Positions 33,254 through 42,883 of a DNA stretch of 64,000 bases are shown one piece after another. Location of the stretch: positions 2,947,501 through 3,011,500 of the forward strand of contig NZ_JAUTAJ010000004.1 of the NCBI RefSeq assembly GCF_030818485.1, given 5' to 3'. The notes beneath the pieces were generated by a model. It was not told where the DNA came from. It was given only the letters and a program-made list of their open reading frames with translations, and made no database searches. The DNA comes from Pseudoroseomonas cervicalis (GTDB lineage Bacteria; Pseudomonadota; Alphaproteobacteria; Acetobacterales; Acetobacteraceae). Both the position numbers and the translations under genes were made by a program. Positions within the stretch are counted from its first letter, which is position 1. Each line of letters opens with the position of its first letter.

Positions 33254-34009
33254 ATGCCCGCCCCGACCACCCCGCGCCCGATCATCGATGCCCGCGGCCT
33301 GTGGAAACGCTTCGGCGCCACCCCCGTGCTGAAGGGCGTCGATCTCAGCGTCGCCGAGCGCGAGCTGGTCTTCATCATCGGCCCCTCCGGCTCCGGCAAA
33401 TCGACGCTGCTGCGCTGCCTGAACCGGCTGGAGGAGCCGGATGACGGCTCGATCCATGTCGACGGGATCGAGCTGCTGAGCCCGAAGACCGACATCAACG
33501 CCGCGCGCCGGCGCATCGGCATGGTGTTCCAGAGCTTCAACCTCTACCCGCATATGACGGCGCGGCAGAATGTCATGCTGGCGCTGCGCAAGGTGCTGGG
33601 GAAGGGCAAGGCGGAGGCGGCCGAGATCGCCGGCGCCGCGCTGGCGCGGGTCGGCCTGGCCGAGCGGATGGAGCATTTCCCGGCGCAGCTTTCCGGCGGC
33701 CAGCAGCAGCGCGTGGCGATCGCCCGCGCCATCGCGCTGGAGCCCCGGGTGATGCTGTTCGACGAGCCGACCAGCGCGCTGGACCCCGAACTGGTGGGCG
33801 GCGTGCTGCAGGTGATGCGCGAGCTGCGCGAGAGCGGCATGACCATGGTGGTGGTCAGCCACGAAATGGCCTTCGCCCGCGCCGCCGCCGACCGCGTGGT
33901 GTTCATGGCGGATGGCCAGAAGCTGGAGGAGGGGCCGCCGGCGCAGCTCTTCGGCGACCCGCAGCATGAGCGGTGCCAGGCCTTCATCCGCCAGATCGGC
34001 CGGCATTGA
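33254..34009 (+). CDS. Polar amino acid ABC transporter, ATP-binding protein
   Basis: A 251-residue ATPase of the GlnQ/HisP class. Walker [10 protein letters not shown] (~44-52), Q-loop [16 protein letters not shown] signature LSGGQQQR (~149-156), Walker [15 protein letters not shown] and switch histidine SHEM. GAGGAG RBS before ATG 33254. It is first of three genes with two permeases; no binding-protein gene is adjacent, so specificity is open. Confidence 0.93.
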   Translation: MPAPTTPRPIIDARGLWKRFGATPVLKGVDLSVAERELVFIIGPSGSGKSTLLRCLNRLEEPDDGSIHVDGIELLSPKTDINAARRRIGMVFQSFNLYPHMTARQNVMLALRKVLGKGKAEAAEIAGAALARVGLAERMEHFPAQLSGGQQQRVAIARAIALEPRVMLFDEPTSALDPELVGGVLQVMRELRESGMTMVVVSHEMAFARAAADRVVFMADGQKLEEGPPAQLFGDPQHERCQAFIRQIGRH

Positions 34010-34018
34010 GGCAGGGCG

Positions 34019-34699
34019 ATGGGCGGGCTCGACAACTTCCTTTTCTCCTTCTTCAACCTCAAGGTCATGGCCACCTACCTGCCGCTGGTGGCGCAGGGCC
34101 TGGTGCTGACCATCCTGCTGGCGCTGCTGATCGTGGTCTCCGGCCTGGCGCTGGGGCTGGCGCTGGCGGTGCTGCGCAGCTTCGGCATCCGCCCGCTGAA
34201 CTGGCTGATCATCTTCACGGTCGACCTGTTCCGCGCGCTGCCGCCGCTGGTCATCATCGTGCTGCTGTTCTTCGGCCTGCCGGCGATGGGGCTCGGCCTG
34301 TCCGGCTTCGCCGCCACCTGGCTGTCGCTGACCCTGGTGCTGATGGCCTTCTCGGAGGAGATCTACTGGGCCGGCATCACCGCCGTGCCGAAGGGGCAGT
34401 GGGAGGCGGCGCGCTCCACCGGCCTGTCCTTCCTGGCGACGCTGCGGCTGGTGGTGCTGCCGCAGGCGCTGCGCATCACCATCCCGCCGCTGACCAACCG
34501 CACCATCGCCATCACCAAGGGCACGGCGCTGGGCTCGGTGGTGGGCGTGTCGGAGATCCTGGGCGCGGCGCAGAGCGCCATGTCCTTCTCCGCCAATCCG
34601 ACGCCGCTGACCATGGGCGCCATCGCCTATCTGATCCTGTTCATCCCCGTCGTCGCGCTCGGCCGCTGGATCGAGACGCGCTTCGCCTGGAAGCGCTGA
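34019..34699 (+). CDS. Polar amino acid ABC transporter permease 1
   Basis: A 226-residue inner-membrane protein with about five helices (e.g. LVAQGLVLTILLALLIVVSG, LIIFTVDLFRALPPLVIIVL). The EAA coupling loop reads WEAARSTGLSFLATLRLVVLPQALR in overlapping pieces, typical of HisM/GlnP permeases. It begins 9 bases after the ATPase stop and would pair with the next permease as a heterodimer. Confidence 0.92.
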   Translation: MGGLDNFLFSFFNLKVMATYLPLVAQGLVLTILLALLIVVSGLALGLALAVLRSFGIRPLNWLIIFTVDLFRALPPLVIIVLLFFGLPAMGLGLSGFAATWLSLTLVLMAFSEEIYWAGITAVPKGQWEAARSTGLSFLATLRLVVLPQALRITIPPLTNRTIAITKGTALGSVVGVSEILGAAQSAMSFSANPTPLTMGAIAYLILFIPVVALGRWIETRFAWKR

Positions 34700-34711
34700 G
34701 GAGCGGCCACC

Positions 34712-35383
34712 ATGGAAGATTTCGTCTTCGCCTTCCTGAACGGGGAGATCCTGCGCGAGGCCTGGCCGATCCTCTGGCGGGGCTTTGTCTACACCCTCGG
34801 CCTGTCGGCCATGACCGTGCCGCTCGGCCTGGTGGGGGGCGTCATGCTGGCGCTGCTCTCCACCGCCGGGCCGCGCAGCATCCGCTGGCTGGCGGCCGGC
34901 TGGACCGACCTGTTCCGCGCCATCCCGCCGCTGGTGCTGCTGGTCTTCCTCTATGCCGGCCTGCCCTTCGCGGGGCTGGATGTCGGCGCCTGGGGGGCGG
35001 TGGCCATCGGCTTCTTCCTCAACACCGGCGCCTATTACGGCGAGGTGCTGCGCGCCGGCATCGAGAGCGTGCCGCGCGGACAGATGGAGGCGGCGCGCAG
35101 CACCGGCCTGAACCGCGCCCAGGCGCTGGCGCATGTCGTGCTGCCGCAGGCGGTGCGCAACGTGCTGCCCGACCTGGTCAGCAACACGCTGGAGGTGGTG
35201 AAGCTGACCTCCATCGCCTCGGTGGTGGCGCTGCCCGAGCTGCTGTTCCAGGCCCGCCAGGCGCAGAACGCCACCTACAACGCGACGCCGATCATGGCCG
35301 CGGCGGTGGCGTATTTCCTGCTGCTCTGGCCGCTGGTGCGGCTGATCTCGCGGCTGGAGAACAAGGCGATGGCCGGGCGCTGA
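34712..35383 (+). CDS. Polar amino acid ABC transporter permease 2
   Basis: A 223-residue partner permease with about five helices (ILWRGFVYTLGLSAMTVPLG, WTDLFRAIPPLVLLVFLYAG) and coupling loop MEAARSTGLNRAQALAHVVLPQAVR. It starts 12 bases after permease 1. A row of strong hairpins downstream (35384-35539) marks the end of the operon against the convergent YceI gene. Confidence 0.92.
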   Translation: MEDFVFAFLNGEILREAWPILWRGFVYTLGLSAMTVPLGLVGGVMLALLSTAGPRSIRWLAAGWTDLFRAIPPLVLLVFLYAGLPFAGLDVGAWGAVAIGFFLNTGAYYGEVLRAGIESVPRGQMEAARSTGLNRAQALAHVVLPQAVRNVLPDLVSNTLEVVKLTSIASVVALPELLFQARQAQNATYNATPIMAAAVAYFLLLWPLVRLISRLENKAMAGR

Positions 35384-35539
35384 GGCTTCTGAGAGGGGCT
35401 TTGCCCCTCTCACTCCCCACCAAAGGCCTGAGGCCTTTGGAAACCCATCTGTTTAGATTTTAAACTGAAGGCGGGTGCAGGGGACCCCGTCCCCTGCCCA
35501 AGGGAAAGAATGGGGGGAGTTTGAGGGGGCAAAGCCCCC
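35384..35539. repeat. Composite five-hairpin intergenic element, copy 1
   Basis: In order: GAGAGGGGC/GCCCCTCTC; CCAAAGGCC TGA GGCCTTTGG (35420-35440); a short AT palindrome GTTTAGATTTTAAAC; GCAGGGGACCCCGTCCCCTGC; TTGAGGGGGC/GCCCCCTCAA. A second copy with the same module order lies at 48105-48240. It separates convergent genes. Confidence 0.85.
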
Positions 35540-36220
35540 TCAAGCCGCCGGCAAGGCCAAGCGCATGCGCACCGCCAGCCGCACCGTGTCGGACAGGGTG
35601 GCGCGGTCGGCCACCATGCCGAAGGCGGCGCGCGACAGGGCGCCGCTGGCCACCAGGCCGACGCTCTCGCCATTCGCGTCGCGCCGCCGGTCGCGCAGGC
35701 TGGCCTCCAGCAGCAGCGGCTGGGCGGTGCCGCGCATCGCCAGCCGGCCCTGCAGCGCGTAGCGATCGGTGCCCAGGGCGCGCGCGCCCTGGCTTTCGAA
35801 GCGCGCCTGCGGGTAGCGCTCCACATCGAAGAAATCGGCCGAGCGCAGCAGCGCGGTGCCCTGCGGCACCGCCACCTCGGCGCCGCGCATGTCGAGGGTG
35901 ACGGCCAGGGCCGAGCGTTCCGGCTGCGCCATCTCCAGCTGCAGCGCGCCCTCGAAGCGGGCGAAATGGCCGGTGATGTCGAACAGGCCCAGGGCGGCGA
36001 CGGTGAATTCCACCGTGGCGTGGCGCTGGTCGAAGACGAAGGCGGTGGCGGCGCGGGCGCGGCGCGGCCGGCAGGACAGGCCCGGCAGCAGCAGCCCGGC
36101 CAGCACGCCGCGCCGCGCCAGGGGCGGCAGCGGTCGCAGCGCCGGGCGGGCCGCGGCAAGGGGTTCCGCCGGGGCGGGGCGGGGGGCTGCGCCTGGGGCC
36201 AGGGGCCTGGGCTGGGGCAT
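35540..36220 (-). CDS. YceI family periplasmic protein
   Basis: A 226-residue lipocalin-like YceI protein, thought to bind isoprenoid-like lipids or serve in stress and acid responses. After a poorly conserved export signal (RRGVLAGLLLPGLSC, ~38-52, with a possible lipobox LPGLSC), the barrel starts TAFVFDQRHATVEFTVAALGLFDITGHF in pieces. LLRSADFFDVERYPQARFES and ALQGRLAMRGTAQPLLLEA are family signatures. ATG 36220 was preferred to the upstream frame opening at 36256. Confidence 0.87.
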   Translation of the reverse strand: MPQPRPLAPGAAPRPAPAEPLAAARPALRPLPPLARRGVLAGLLLPGLSCRPRRARAATAFVFDQRHATVEFTVAALGLFDITGHFARFEGALQLEMAQPERSALAVTLDMRGAEVAVPQGTALLRSADFFDVERYPQARFESQGARALGTDRYALQGRLAMRGTAQPLLLEASLRDRRRDANGESVGLVASGALSRAAFGMVADRATLSDTVRLAVRMRLALPAA

Positions 36221-36459
36221 GCGGCGGTTCCGGGGCTGGACGGCGGGGCCGCGCATTTCGTGCGCATCTTCCTTGCTGAAAGGAAGCGCGATCTGTGCCT
36301 CGGCCTTGCCGACGCGGCAGGGCGGCGCCCGCCGTCGCCGCGCCCCGGCATGACGCCCGCGTCATCCGCCGCGCCGCGCCGCGGCCGGGCTGGCGCCGCA
36401 TGGCGATGCGGCCCTCGCCACGGGTGACGCCGATTTCACCCGTGGCCTGGCGGCGGCCC

Positions 36460-37836
36460 TCAGCCCTGCGGCAGCACCGCCGCCGGGGGCACGGCGAAAC
36501 CCATCGCCAGATAGCCGGCGCGGTTCGGGTGCAGCTTGTCGCCGGCGGCGCCGGTGGTGGAATCCGGCACCATCTCCGGCTTCAGCCCGCCGCTGGCCGG
36601 GTCACGGGTCGCGGTGTCGAAATCGACCACCGCGTCGAACAGCCCGCTTTCGCGGATGAAGGCGTTCAGCTGGCGGCGCTTCTCCTCCTGCTCGGCATGG
36701 CCATGGGCGGGGCTGCTGCTGCCGAGTGCCGGCGTCACCGTCGCCCCCACCAGGCGGATGCCGGGGATGGCGGCGCGCAGCCGCTCCACCCCTTGGCGCA
36801 TGCCGTCGCGCACCGCCTCGAAACTGGCATTGCCGTTGCGGCTGAAATCGTTGGTGCCCTCCAGCCAGACCACGGTCCGGATGCCGGAGAGGCTGATGAT
36901 GTCGCGCTCCAGCCGCGCCAGGGCCGAGGGGCCGCCGGGGAAGGGTTTTTCCGCGCTGTATTCGGCCGGGCCCACCACCTGGTTGCCGCCGATGCCGGCA
37001 TTCACCACGGCGACGCGGTTGCCGAGCGTGGCGTGCAGCCGGCGCGCCAGCACATCCGGCCAGCGGTCATCGCCATTCATGGTGGAGGCGGTGCCGTCGG
37101 TGATGGAATCGCCGAAGCACAGCACCACCGGCGTGCCGGCCGGCGCGGTCATGTCCACCGCGTCGAGGAAGAACCAGGAGGCGGTGGAATAGGGGAAGGC
37201 GGCCTCGCTTTCCTCCGCCGCATGGTCGCCGCTGCCGGGGGGCGAGACATAGGAGGTCTGCAGCGCCTTGGCGTGCCAGGTCATCGGGCCGGAGGGGCCG
37301 GCGACATGGAAGGAGATGGCGAGCTTGCGCCCCGCCAGCAGCGCCGCATCGGGCTCGGCGGCGAAGGGGAGGTCCACCGCGTCGGACCAGAGCTGGCCGC
37401 CGGGCGGGATGCTGGCGCTGGCCGCGCCGCCGAAGGTGACCGGCCGGTTGCTGCCCGGCAGCAGCGCCGCGCCGCCCCAATGCAGCCCGGCATGCACGCT
37501 GGCGATCTGCAGCGGCCGCGTGCCGAAGGCGTTGCTGAAGCGCAGCCGGGCCCGGCGGCCCCAGAGATCGGGGCGCAGCACCAGGCGGAAGCTCTGGTCG
37601 CGCGCGCCCTCGGCCGGGCTCGGGAAGGCGAAGGACTGGTTGGGCTGGGCCGAGGGGTTGCCGACCGGGTAGGGCCCCTGGGCCGAGCCGGTCCAGGCGG
37701 TGGCCCAGCCCTCGGCGCCGCCGCCGCCGCGCTGCTGGGCCGGTGCCTGGGCCCGGGCCGGGGCGGGCAGGCCGGCGGCCGTGCCCAGGATGGTTCCGGC
37801 CAGGGCCAGGCCCTGCGCCAATTCCCTGCGCTTCAT
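36460..37836 (-). CDS. Secreted SGNH/GDSL-type hydrolase
   Basis: A 458-residue exported esterase/lipase-like enzyme. A signal with two arginines (MKRRELAQGLALAGTILG) is followed by a ~200-residue N-terminal beta domain (WATAWTGSAQGPYP). The SGNH domain has block I VLCFGDSITDG (nucleophile Ser), block II Gly in GIGGNQV, block III GTNDF and block V DKLHPNRAGY (Asp-x-x-His). This two-domain layout resembles carbohydrate or lipid esterases of the WATAW type. GGAGGG RBS before ATG 37836. Confidence 0.9.
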   Translation of the reverse strand: MKRRELAQGLALAGTILGTAAGLPAPARAQAPAQQRGGGGAEGWATAWTGSAQGPYPVGNPSAQPNQSFAFPSPAEGARDQSFRLVLRPDLWGRRARLRFSNAFGTRPLQIASVHAGLHWGGAALLPGSNRPVTFGGAASASIPPGGQLWSDAVDLPFAAEPDAALLAGRKLAISFHVAGPSGPMTWHAKALQTSYVSPPGSGDHAAEESEAAFPYSTASWFFLDAVDMTAPAGTPVVLCFGDSITDGTASTMNGDDRWPDVLARRLHATLGNRVAVVNAGIGGNQVVGPAEYSAEKPFPGGPSALARLERDIISLSGIRTVVWLEGTNDFSRNGNASFEAVRDGMRQGVERLRAAIPGIRLVGATVTPALGSSSPAHGHAEQEEKRRQLNAFIRESGLFDAVVDFDTATRDPASGGLKPEMVPDSTTGAAGDKLHPNRAGYLAMGFAVPPAAVLPQG

Positions 37837-37913
37837 GCGTCCCTCCTCTCCCCCTTTTCGGCGGGGGTGGGGTGAGCATTCCACGCGGGGGCGCGGCGGG
37901 GAAGACAGGGTGT

Positions 37914-38582
37914 CTAGGCGCTGCGCGCCGGCACGCCCGAGACGGTGGCGCCCGCCGGCACATCGGCCACCACCGCGGCGCCGAGGGCGATGGTCGCATC
38001 CTCCCCCACCGCCACCCCCGGCCGCAGCCCGGCCAGGATGCCCACCAGCACCCTTGCGCCGAGCCGCGTGCCACCGCCCAGCACCGCGCCGGGGGCGATG
38101 TGGCAGCCGGGGCCGGCCACCCCGTCATGCTCCAGGATGGCGCCGGTGTTCAGGATGCAATGCGCGCCGAGGCGGGCCGCCGCCCCCAGCACGCTGCGCG
38201 GCATCAGCACGCAGCCCGGCCCGCAGCGCGCGGTGGAGGCCAGGATGGCGGAGGGGTGCCGCAGCACGGGCAGGTCGTAGCCGAGGGAGAGAAGCTCCTC
38301 CCCCAGGCGCTGCCGCGTGGCGTTGTGGCCGAGCGCCACATGCGCCGCCGCCACGCCCTCGGCCCGCAGCGCGGCGGCGCGGGCCAGCGGGCCGAGATAG
38401 GGCACCCCCGGCAGGCCGGGGCAGTCCGGGTTGTCGTCCAGCACGCCGAGCGGCGGCGGCAGGCCGGCATCGCGCAGCAGCTCGACCACCGCCCGCCCAT
38501 GCCCGCCGGCGCCCAACAGGACCAGGGGCAGCAGCAGGGGCGCCGGCGGGGCGGGCGCGTCAGATGGCGACGCGGACGCCAA
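37914..38582 (-). CDS. NeuD/PglD-like hexapeptide acyltransferase
   Basis: A 222-residue sugar O- or N-acyltransferase. The N-terminal PglD_N domain binds the nucleotide sugar ([21 protein letters not shown], ~19-39); a left-handed beta-helix of hexapeptide repeats (~95-215: [38 protein letters not shown]) binds acetyl-CoA. The His in NTGAILEHD matches the catalytic position of PglD. It may acetylate the 4-amino sugar made by the polysaccharide locus 20 kb away; that link is inference. The start overlaps kup by 23 bases. Confidence 0.87.
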   Translation of the reverse strand: MASASPSDAPAPPAPLLLPLVLLGAGGHGRAVVELLRDAGLPPPLGVLDDNPDCPGLPGVPYLGPLARAAALRAEGVAAAHVALGHNATRQRLGEELLSLGYDLPVLRHPSAILASTARCGPGCVLMPRSVLGAAARLGAHCILNTGAILEHDGVAGPGCHIAPGAVLGGGTRLGARVLVGILAGLRPGVAVGEDATIALGAAVVADVPAGATVSGVPARSA

Positions 38583-40440
38583 GCTCGACCACGCGGTCGC
38601 TCGGGATGCGGAAGAACTCGGTGGCCGGCATGGAATTGCGGCTCATCAGCGAGAACAGCCATTGCCGCCAGGTCGCCATCTTTGGCACGGCGGCCGCCAC
38701 CAGCGTCTCGCGGCCGAGGAAGTAGCTGGCCTGCATCGGCTCGAACTCGACGCCGTATTCGTGCAGCGCTTCCAGCTCGCGCGGGATGTTGGGGCTTTCC
38801 TGGAAGCCGTAGCGCAGCATCACGCGGTGGATGCCGGGCGCCAGCTCGGTCACCTCGCGCCGCTGCGGCGCCTGGGGCACGTCCAGATTCTCCACCGTGA
38901 CGAACAGCACCCGCTCATGCAGCACCTTGTTGTGCTTGAGGTTGTGCAGCAGGGCGGCGGGCACGTAGTCGGCCTGGCCGGTCATGAACACGGCGATGCC
39001 GGGCACGCGGATGGTGCGCGATTGCGGCAGCCGCGCCAGGAAGGATTTCAGCGGCAGGCTGTCCTGGCGGAAGCGGGTGAAGAGCAGCTCGCGCCCGCGC
39101 CGCCAGGTCAGCATCAGGATGAACATGCCGGCGCCCAGCAGCAGCGGCACCCAGCCGCCATCCGGCACCTTCAGCACGTTGGAGATGAAGAAGCCGCCAT
39201 CGAGCAGGAAGAGCGGGATCAGCACCGCCACCACCGCGGCCAGCGGCCAGTTGAACTGCCGCCGCAGCACCAGGCCGAGCAGCGCGGTGGTGCAGAGGAA
39301 GGTGCCGGTGACGGCCAGGCCATAGGCGGCGGCCAGGCTGTCGGAATCGTGGAAGCTGACCACCAGGATGACGACGCCGACCAGGAGCGCCAGGTTGATC
39401 TGCGGCATGTAGATCTGCCCCTCCTCGGTGTCGGAGGTGTGGCAGACGACGAGGCGCGGCAGGAAGCCCAGCTGCACGCATTGCCGGGCGATCGAATAGG
39501 CGCCCGAGATCATGGCCTGGCTGGCGATGATGGTGGCGCAGGTGGCCAGCACCACCAGCGGCAGGCGGAACCAGTCCGGGGCCAGCAGGTAGAAGGGGTT
39601 CTCCAGCGCCGCGCGGTCGGTCAGCAGCAGCGCGCCCTGGCCGAAATAGTTCAGCGTCAGCGAGGGCAGCACCGCCCAGAGCCAGACGAGGCGGATCGGC
39701 CGGGCGCCGAAATGCCCCATATCGGCATAGAGCGCCTCGGCCCCCGTCACCGCCAGCACGACGGAGCCGAGGGCGATGAAGGCCGCCAGGTGGTAGTTGA
39801 TGCAGAACTCGATGGCGTAGTGGGGCGAGAGCGCCAGCAGCACATGCGGCTGCTGCACGATCTCCACCAGGCCGAGGATGCCGAGGCTGCCGAACCACAG
39901 CGCGGTGACCGGGCCGAACACGCGGCCGATGCTGTGGGTGCCCTTGTACTGCACCAGGAACAGCGCCAGCAGCACCACCAGCGAGATCGGGATGACGGCG
40001 CCGCTGAAGGCGGGGGAGATGACCTTCAGCCCCTCCACCGCCGAGAGCACCGAGATGGCCGGGGTGATGATGCCGTCGCCGAAGAACAGGGCGGCGCCGG
40101 CGATGCCGATCAGCATCACCAGGTTGCGCCCGCGCTCGCCGCGCGTCACCCGCTGGGCGAGGGCCATCAGCGCCAGGATGCCGCCCTCGCCCCGGTTGTC
40201 GGCGCGCAGCACCAGCAGCACGTATTTCACCGTGACCACCAGGATGAGCGACCAGAAGATCAGGCTGAGGATGCCGAGGATCTCCCACTCCTCCAGCCCG
40301 TCCGAGGAGAAGTGGAGCAGCGAGGCGCGCAGCGCGTAGAGCGGGCTGGTGCCGATATCGCCATAGACGACCCCGAGCACGCCGAGCAGCAGGGCCGGGG
40401 TGAGGGGACGGTTCGCCGGGGAGGATGGGGTCTGGGTCAC
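38560..40440 (-). CDS. kup: Kup-type low-affinity potassium uptake protein
   Basis: A 626-residue K+/H+ symporter with about 12 helices in the first 430 residues and a hydrophilic C-terminal domain. Signatures: [17 protein letters not shown] (~20-36), [20 protein letters not shown] (~118-137), [12 protein letters not shown] and [14 protein letters not shown]. Full family length. The start is GTG 40440 with a weak RBS. A 310-base GC-rich interval separates it from aapP. Confidence 0.94.
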   Translation of the reverse strand: MTQTPSSPANRPLTPALLLGVLGVVYGDIGTSPLYALRASLLHFSSDGLEEWEILGILSLIFWSLILVVTVKYVLLVLRADNRGEGGILALMALAQRVTRGERGRNLVMLIGIAGAALFFGDGIITPAISVLSAVEGLKVISPAFSGAVIPISLVVLLALFLVQYKGTHSIGRVFGPVTALWFGSLGILGLVEIVQQPHVLLALSPHYAIEFCINYHLAAFIALGSVVLAVTGAEALYADMGHFGARPIRLVWLWAVLPSLTLNYFGQGALLLTDRAALENPFYLLAPDWFRLPLVVLATCATIIASQAMISGAYSIARQCVQLGFLPRLVVCHTSDTEEGQIYMPQINLALLVGVVILVVSFHDSDSLAAAYGLAVTGTFLCTTALLGLVLRRQFNWPLAAVVAVLIPLFLLDGGFFISNVLKVPDGGWVPLLLGAGMFILMLTWRRGRELLFTRFRQDSLPLKSFLARLPQSRTIRVPGIAVFMTGQADYVPAALLHNLKHNKVLHERVLFVTVENLDVPQAPQRREVTELAPGIHRVMLRYGFQESPNIPRELEALHEYGVEFEPMQASYFLGRETLVAAAVPKMATWRQWLFSLMSRNSMPATEFFRIPSDRVVELGVRVAI

Positions 40441-40750
40441 TGCCGTGCTGCGTGTGGTCCGGCGGCAAGGAGTAGGATGCGGCGCCGTTGCGGTGCAAGA
40501 GGCAGTGCCGGGGCGCCGCCTGGGCGGCCCTGGGCGGGGCCGGGCGGGCGGTCCTCCGAAAGGGCGTGACGCCGGCGGTCTCGGGACAGGGCCGGGGGGT
40601 CAGCGAGCCCGGAGGGGGGCCGTCTCCAGGGCCGGAGGCGCCAGGCCGGCCCGTCCAGAACCCTGGGCCGGGCCGGCGGGCCTCCCGGCCCCGCTTCCCG
40701 GCCGGGCCGGGGGCGGTGGCGGGAGGGCGCCGCCCTCCCGCGCGCCGCGC
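40441..40750. other. Intergenic interval, no gene seen
   Basis: Extremely G/C-rich, with runs such as GGCCGGGCCGGGGGCGG and no ORF with credible codon use. The only clear structure is a perfect 10-bp hairpin GCGGGAGGGC/GCCCTCCCGC (40719-40728/40732-40741) just after the aapP stop, without a T-tract, probably protecting or ending the aap transcript. The kup promoter should lie near 40441-40500 but was not identified. Confidence 0.6.
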
Positions 40751-41596
40751 TCAGTGGCCGCGCAGGATCTGGCTGAGGAAGCCCTTCAGCCGGTCCGTCT
40801 TCGGGTCGTTGAAGATCTGCTCCGGCACCCCGGCCTCGACCACCTCGCCGCGGTCCATGAACACCACGCGGTCGGCGACCTGGCGGGCGAAGCCCATCTC
40901 ATGGGTGACGCAGACCATGGTCATGCCGGTCTCGGCCAGGCTGACCATGGTGTCGAGCACCTCCTTGATCATCTCCGGATCGAGCGCCGAGGTCGGCTCG
41001 TCGAACAGCATGATCTTGGGCTTCATGCAGAGCGCGCGGGCGATGGCGACGCGCTGCTGCTGGCCGCCGGAGAGCTGGCCGGGATATTTGCGCGCCTGCT
41101 CCGGGATCTTCACCCGGGTCAGGTAGTGCATCGCCAGCTCCTCGGCCTCCTTCTTCGGCATCCGGCGGACCCAGATGGGCGCCAGGGTGCAGTTCTCCAG
41201 GATGGTCAGGTGCGGGAACAGGTTGAAGCTCTGGAACACCATGCCGACCTCGCGGCGGATGGCGTCCAGCGCGCGGGTGTCGTCGGTCAGCTCCATGCCG
41301 TCGACGACGATCCGCCCCTCCTGGTGCTGCTCCAGGCGGTTGATGCAGCGGATCATGGTCGACTTGCCGGAGCCGGAGGGCCCGCAGACCACGACGCGCT
41401 CGCCATTGCCGACGGTCAGCGACACGTCGCGCAGCACATGCATGGCGCCGTACCACTTGTTGACCTTGTCGAGCAGGATCGCCGGGGGCGCGTCGGTGCG
41501 CAGGGCGGAGGCGATGTGCGGGCCTTCGCCCGCGAGGTCCATGGTGGCGCTCATGCTGGGTGCGGTCCCCGGGGTCTCGGTGTTGTGGCGGTCCAT
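40751..41596 (-). CDS. aapP: General L-amino acid ABC transporter, ATP-binding protein AapP
   Basis: A 281-residue ATPase. After a ~40-residue N-terminal extension come Walker [10 protein letters not shown] (~76), [16 protein letters not shown] signature LSGGQQQR, Walker [15 protein letters not shown] and THEM. It energises broad-specificity L-amino-acid uptake (and efflux in rhizobia). It is last gene of aapJQMP, starting 3 bases after the aapM stop through the junction TGAGCCATG. Confidence 0.95.
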   Translation of the reverse strand: MDRHNTETPGTAPSMSATMDLAGEGPHIASALRTDAPPAILLDKVNKWYGAMHVLRDVSLTVGNGERVVVCGPSGSGKSTMIRCINRLEQHQEGRIVVDGMELTDDTRALDAIRREVGMVFQSFNLFPHLTILENCTLAPIWVRRMPKKEAEELAMHYLTRVKIPEQARKYPGQLSGGQQQRVAIARALCMKPKIMLFDEPTSALDPEMIKEVLDTMVSLAETGMTMVCVTHEMGFARQVADRVVFMDRGEVVEAGVPEQIFNDPKTDRLKGFLSQILRGH

Positions 41597-41599
41597 GGC

Positions 41600-42754
41600 T
41601 CAGCGCACCCGGTGGCGGTTCAGCTCCGCCTCGAGGTTCTGGCTGTAGCGCGACATGGCGAAGCAGAAGACGAAGTAGATGGCGCCGACGACGACATAGA
41701 TCTCGATGCCGAAGCCCTGCCAGGCGGGCTCGACGATCGCCGTCTTGCCGGCGGTCAGCAGGTCGAAGATGCCGATGATCAGCACCAGCGAGGTGTCCTT
41801 GAAGAAGCCGATGAAGGTGTTCACCAGCGGCGGGATCACCAGCCGCAGCGCCTGGGGCAGGATGATGAAGCCGGTCTTCTGCCAGTAGGACAGGCCGAGC
41901 GCGTCGGCGGCCTCGTACTGGCCCTTGGGCAGGGCCTGCAGGCCGCCGCGCACCACCTCGGCCAGATAGGCGGCGGCGAAGAGGATGATGGCGATCTGCG
42001 CGCGCAGCAGCTTGTCGATGTTGATGCCTTCCGGGAGGAAGAGCGGGAACATGACGCTGGCCATGAACAACAGGGAAATGAGCGGCACGCCGCGGATCAG
42101 CTCGACATACAGGATGCAGAGCATCTTGATGGCCGGCATGCGCGAGCGCCGGCCGAGCGCCACCAGGATCGACAGCGGGAAGGCGAAGGCGATGCCGAAA
42201 GTGGCCAGGATCAGGGTGATGACCAGGCCGCCCCAGCGCTCCTGCGGCACATAGGACAGGCCGAGCACGCCGCCCCACATCAGCACGCCGATCACCACCA
42301 GCGTCGCCAGCCAGATCAGCGCCAGCGCCGGGCGCCAGAAGCGGCGCATGGCGGAGATGATGTAGAGGCCGATGAACAGCAGGATGCAGATGGCCGGGCG
42401 CCAATGCTCCTCATAGGGGTAGGTGCCGAACAGGATGAAGCGGTGCTTCTCGGTCACCACCGCCCAGCAGGCGCCGCTGCCCTGGAGCGCGCGGCAGGCC
42501 TGGGTCTGCGCCGTGCCGTTGGTGACCGGCACCGACCAGATGGCGTTGATGAAGGCCCAGTCGATGAAGCCCACCGCCCAGCGGATCAGGAAGTAGAGCA
42601 GCACCAGGGTGACGGCGGTGGACAGCCAGCCCGAGAACAGGTTGGCGCGGGCCCAGGCGACCGGGCCCACCGCCAGCAGGGGCGGGCGGCGCGGGGCGAG
42701 GGCGGCGTCCTGCACCGGACGCGGGGCGGAGGCTTCGGCGGCGATCTCGGCCAT
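41600..42754 (-). CDS. aapM: General L-amino acid ABC transporter permease AapM
   Basis: A 384-residue permease with an extra N-terminal helical part before the standard module. Helices include LVLLYFLIRWAVGFIDWAFI, AICILLFIGLYIISAM and ALALIWLATLVVIGVLMWGG; the coupling loop is YEAADALGLSYWQKTGFIILPQALR in overlapping pieces. A periplasmic loop with CRALQGSGACW carries two cysteines. It forms the translocation pore with AapQ. Confidence 0.95.
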   Translation of the reverse strand: MAEIAAEASAPRPVQDAALAPRRPPLLAVGPVAWARANLFSGWLSTAVTLVLLYFLIRWAVGFIDWAFINAIWSVPVTNGTAQTQACRALQGSGACWAVVTEKHRFILFGTYPYEEHWRPAICILLFIGLYIISAMRRFWRPALALIWLATLVVIGVLMWGGVLGLSYVPQERWGGLVITLILATFGIAFAFPLSILVALGRRSRMPAIKMLCILYVELIRGVPLISLLFMASVMFPLFLPEGINIDKLLRAQIAIILFAAAYLAEVVRGGLQALPKGQYEAADALGLSYWQKTGFIILPQALRLVIPPLVNTFIGFFKDTSLVLIIGIFDLLTAGKTAIVEPAWQGFGIEIYVVVGAIYFVFCFAMSRYSQNLEAELNRHRVR

Positions 42755-42757
42755 GGC

Positions 42758-42880
42758 TCAGCGCTCCACCGGCGCGAGGCGCGCCGCATAGCTGGCGCCT
42801 GCGCCAGCGAAGCCAAACGAGGTCCGCCCGGCCGTCAGGCCGGCGAAGCCAGAAGAAATCGGCAGCTTGCGACGGGCCAT
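42758..42880 (-). CDS. 40-codon ORF inserted between aapQ and aapM
   Basis: Encodes MARRKLPISSGFAGLTAGRT ... SYAARLAPVER. Its last codons and stop (GTGGAGCGCTGA GCC ATG) repeat the end of aapQ (NARIALVER, then TGA GCC ATG), so both of its borders carry the same stop/start junction. The ORF therefore sits in the operon without breaking coupling of aapM. No homologue is recognised. It could be a real small protein or a by-product of a duplication plus palindromic insertion (GCCGGCCTGACGGCCGGGC, GGCGCCTGCGCC). Confidence 0.5.
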   Translation of the reverse strand: MARRKLPISSGFAGLTAGRTSFGFAGAGASYAARLAPVER

Positions 42881-42883
42881 GGC

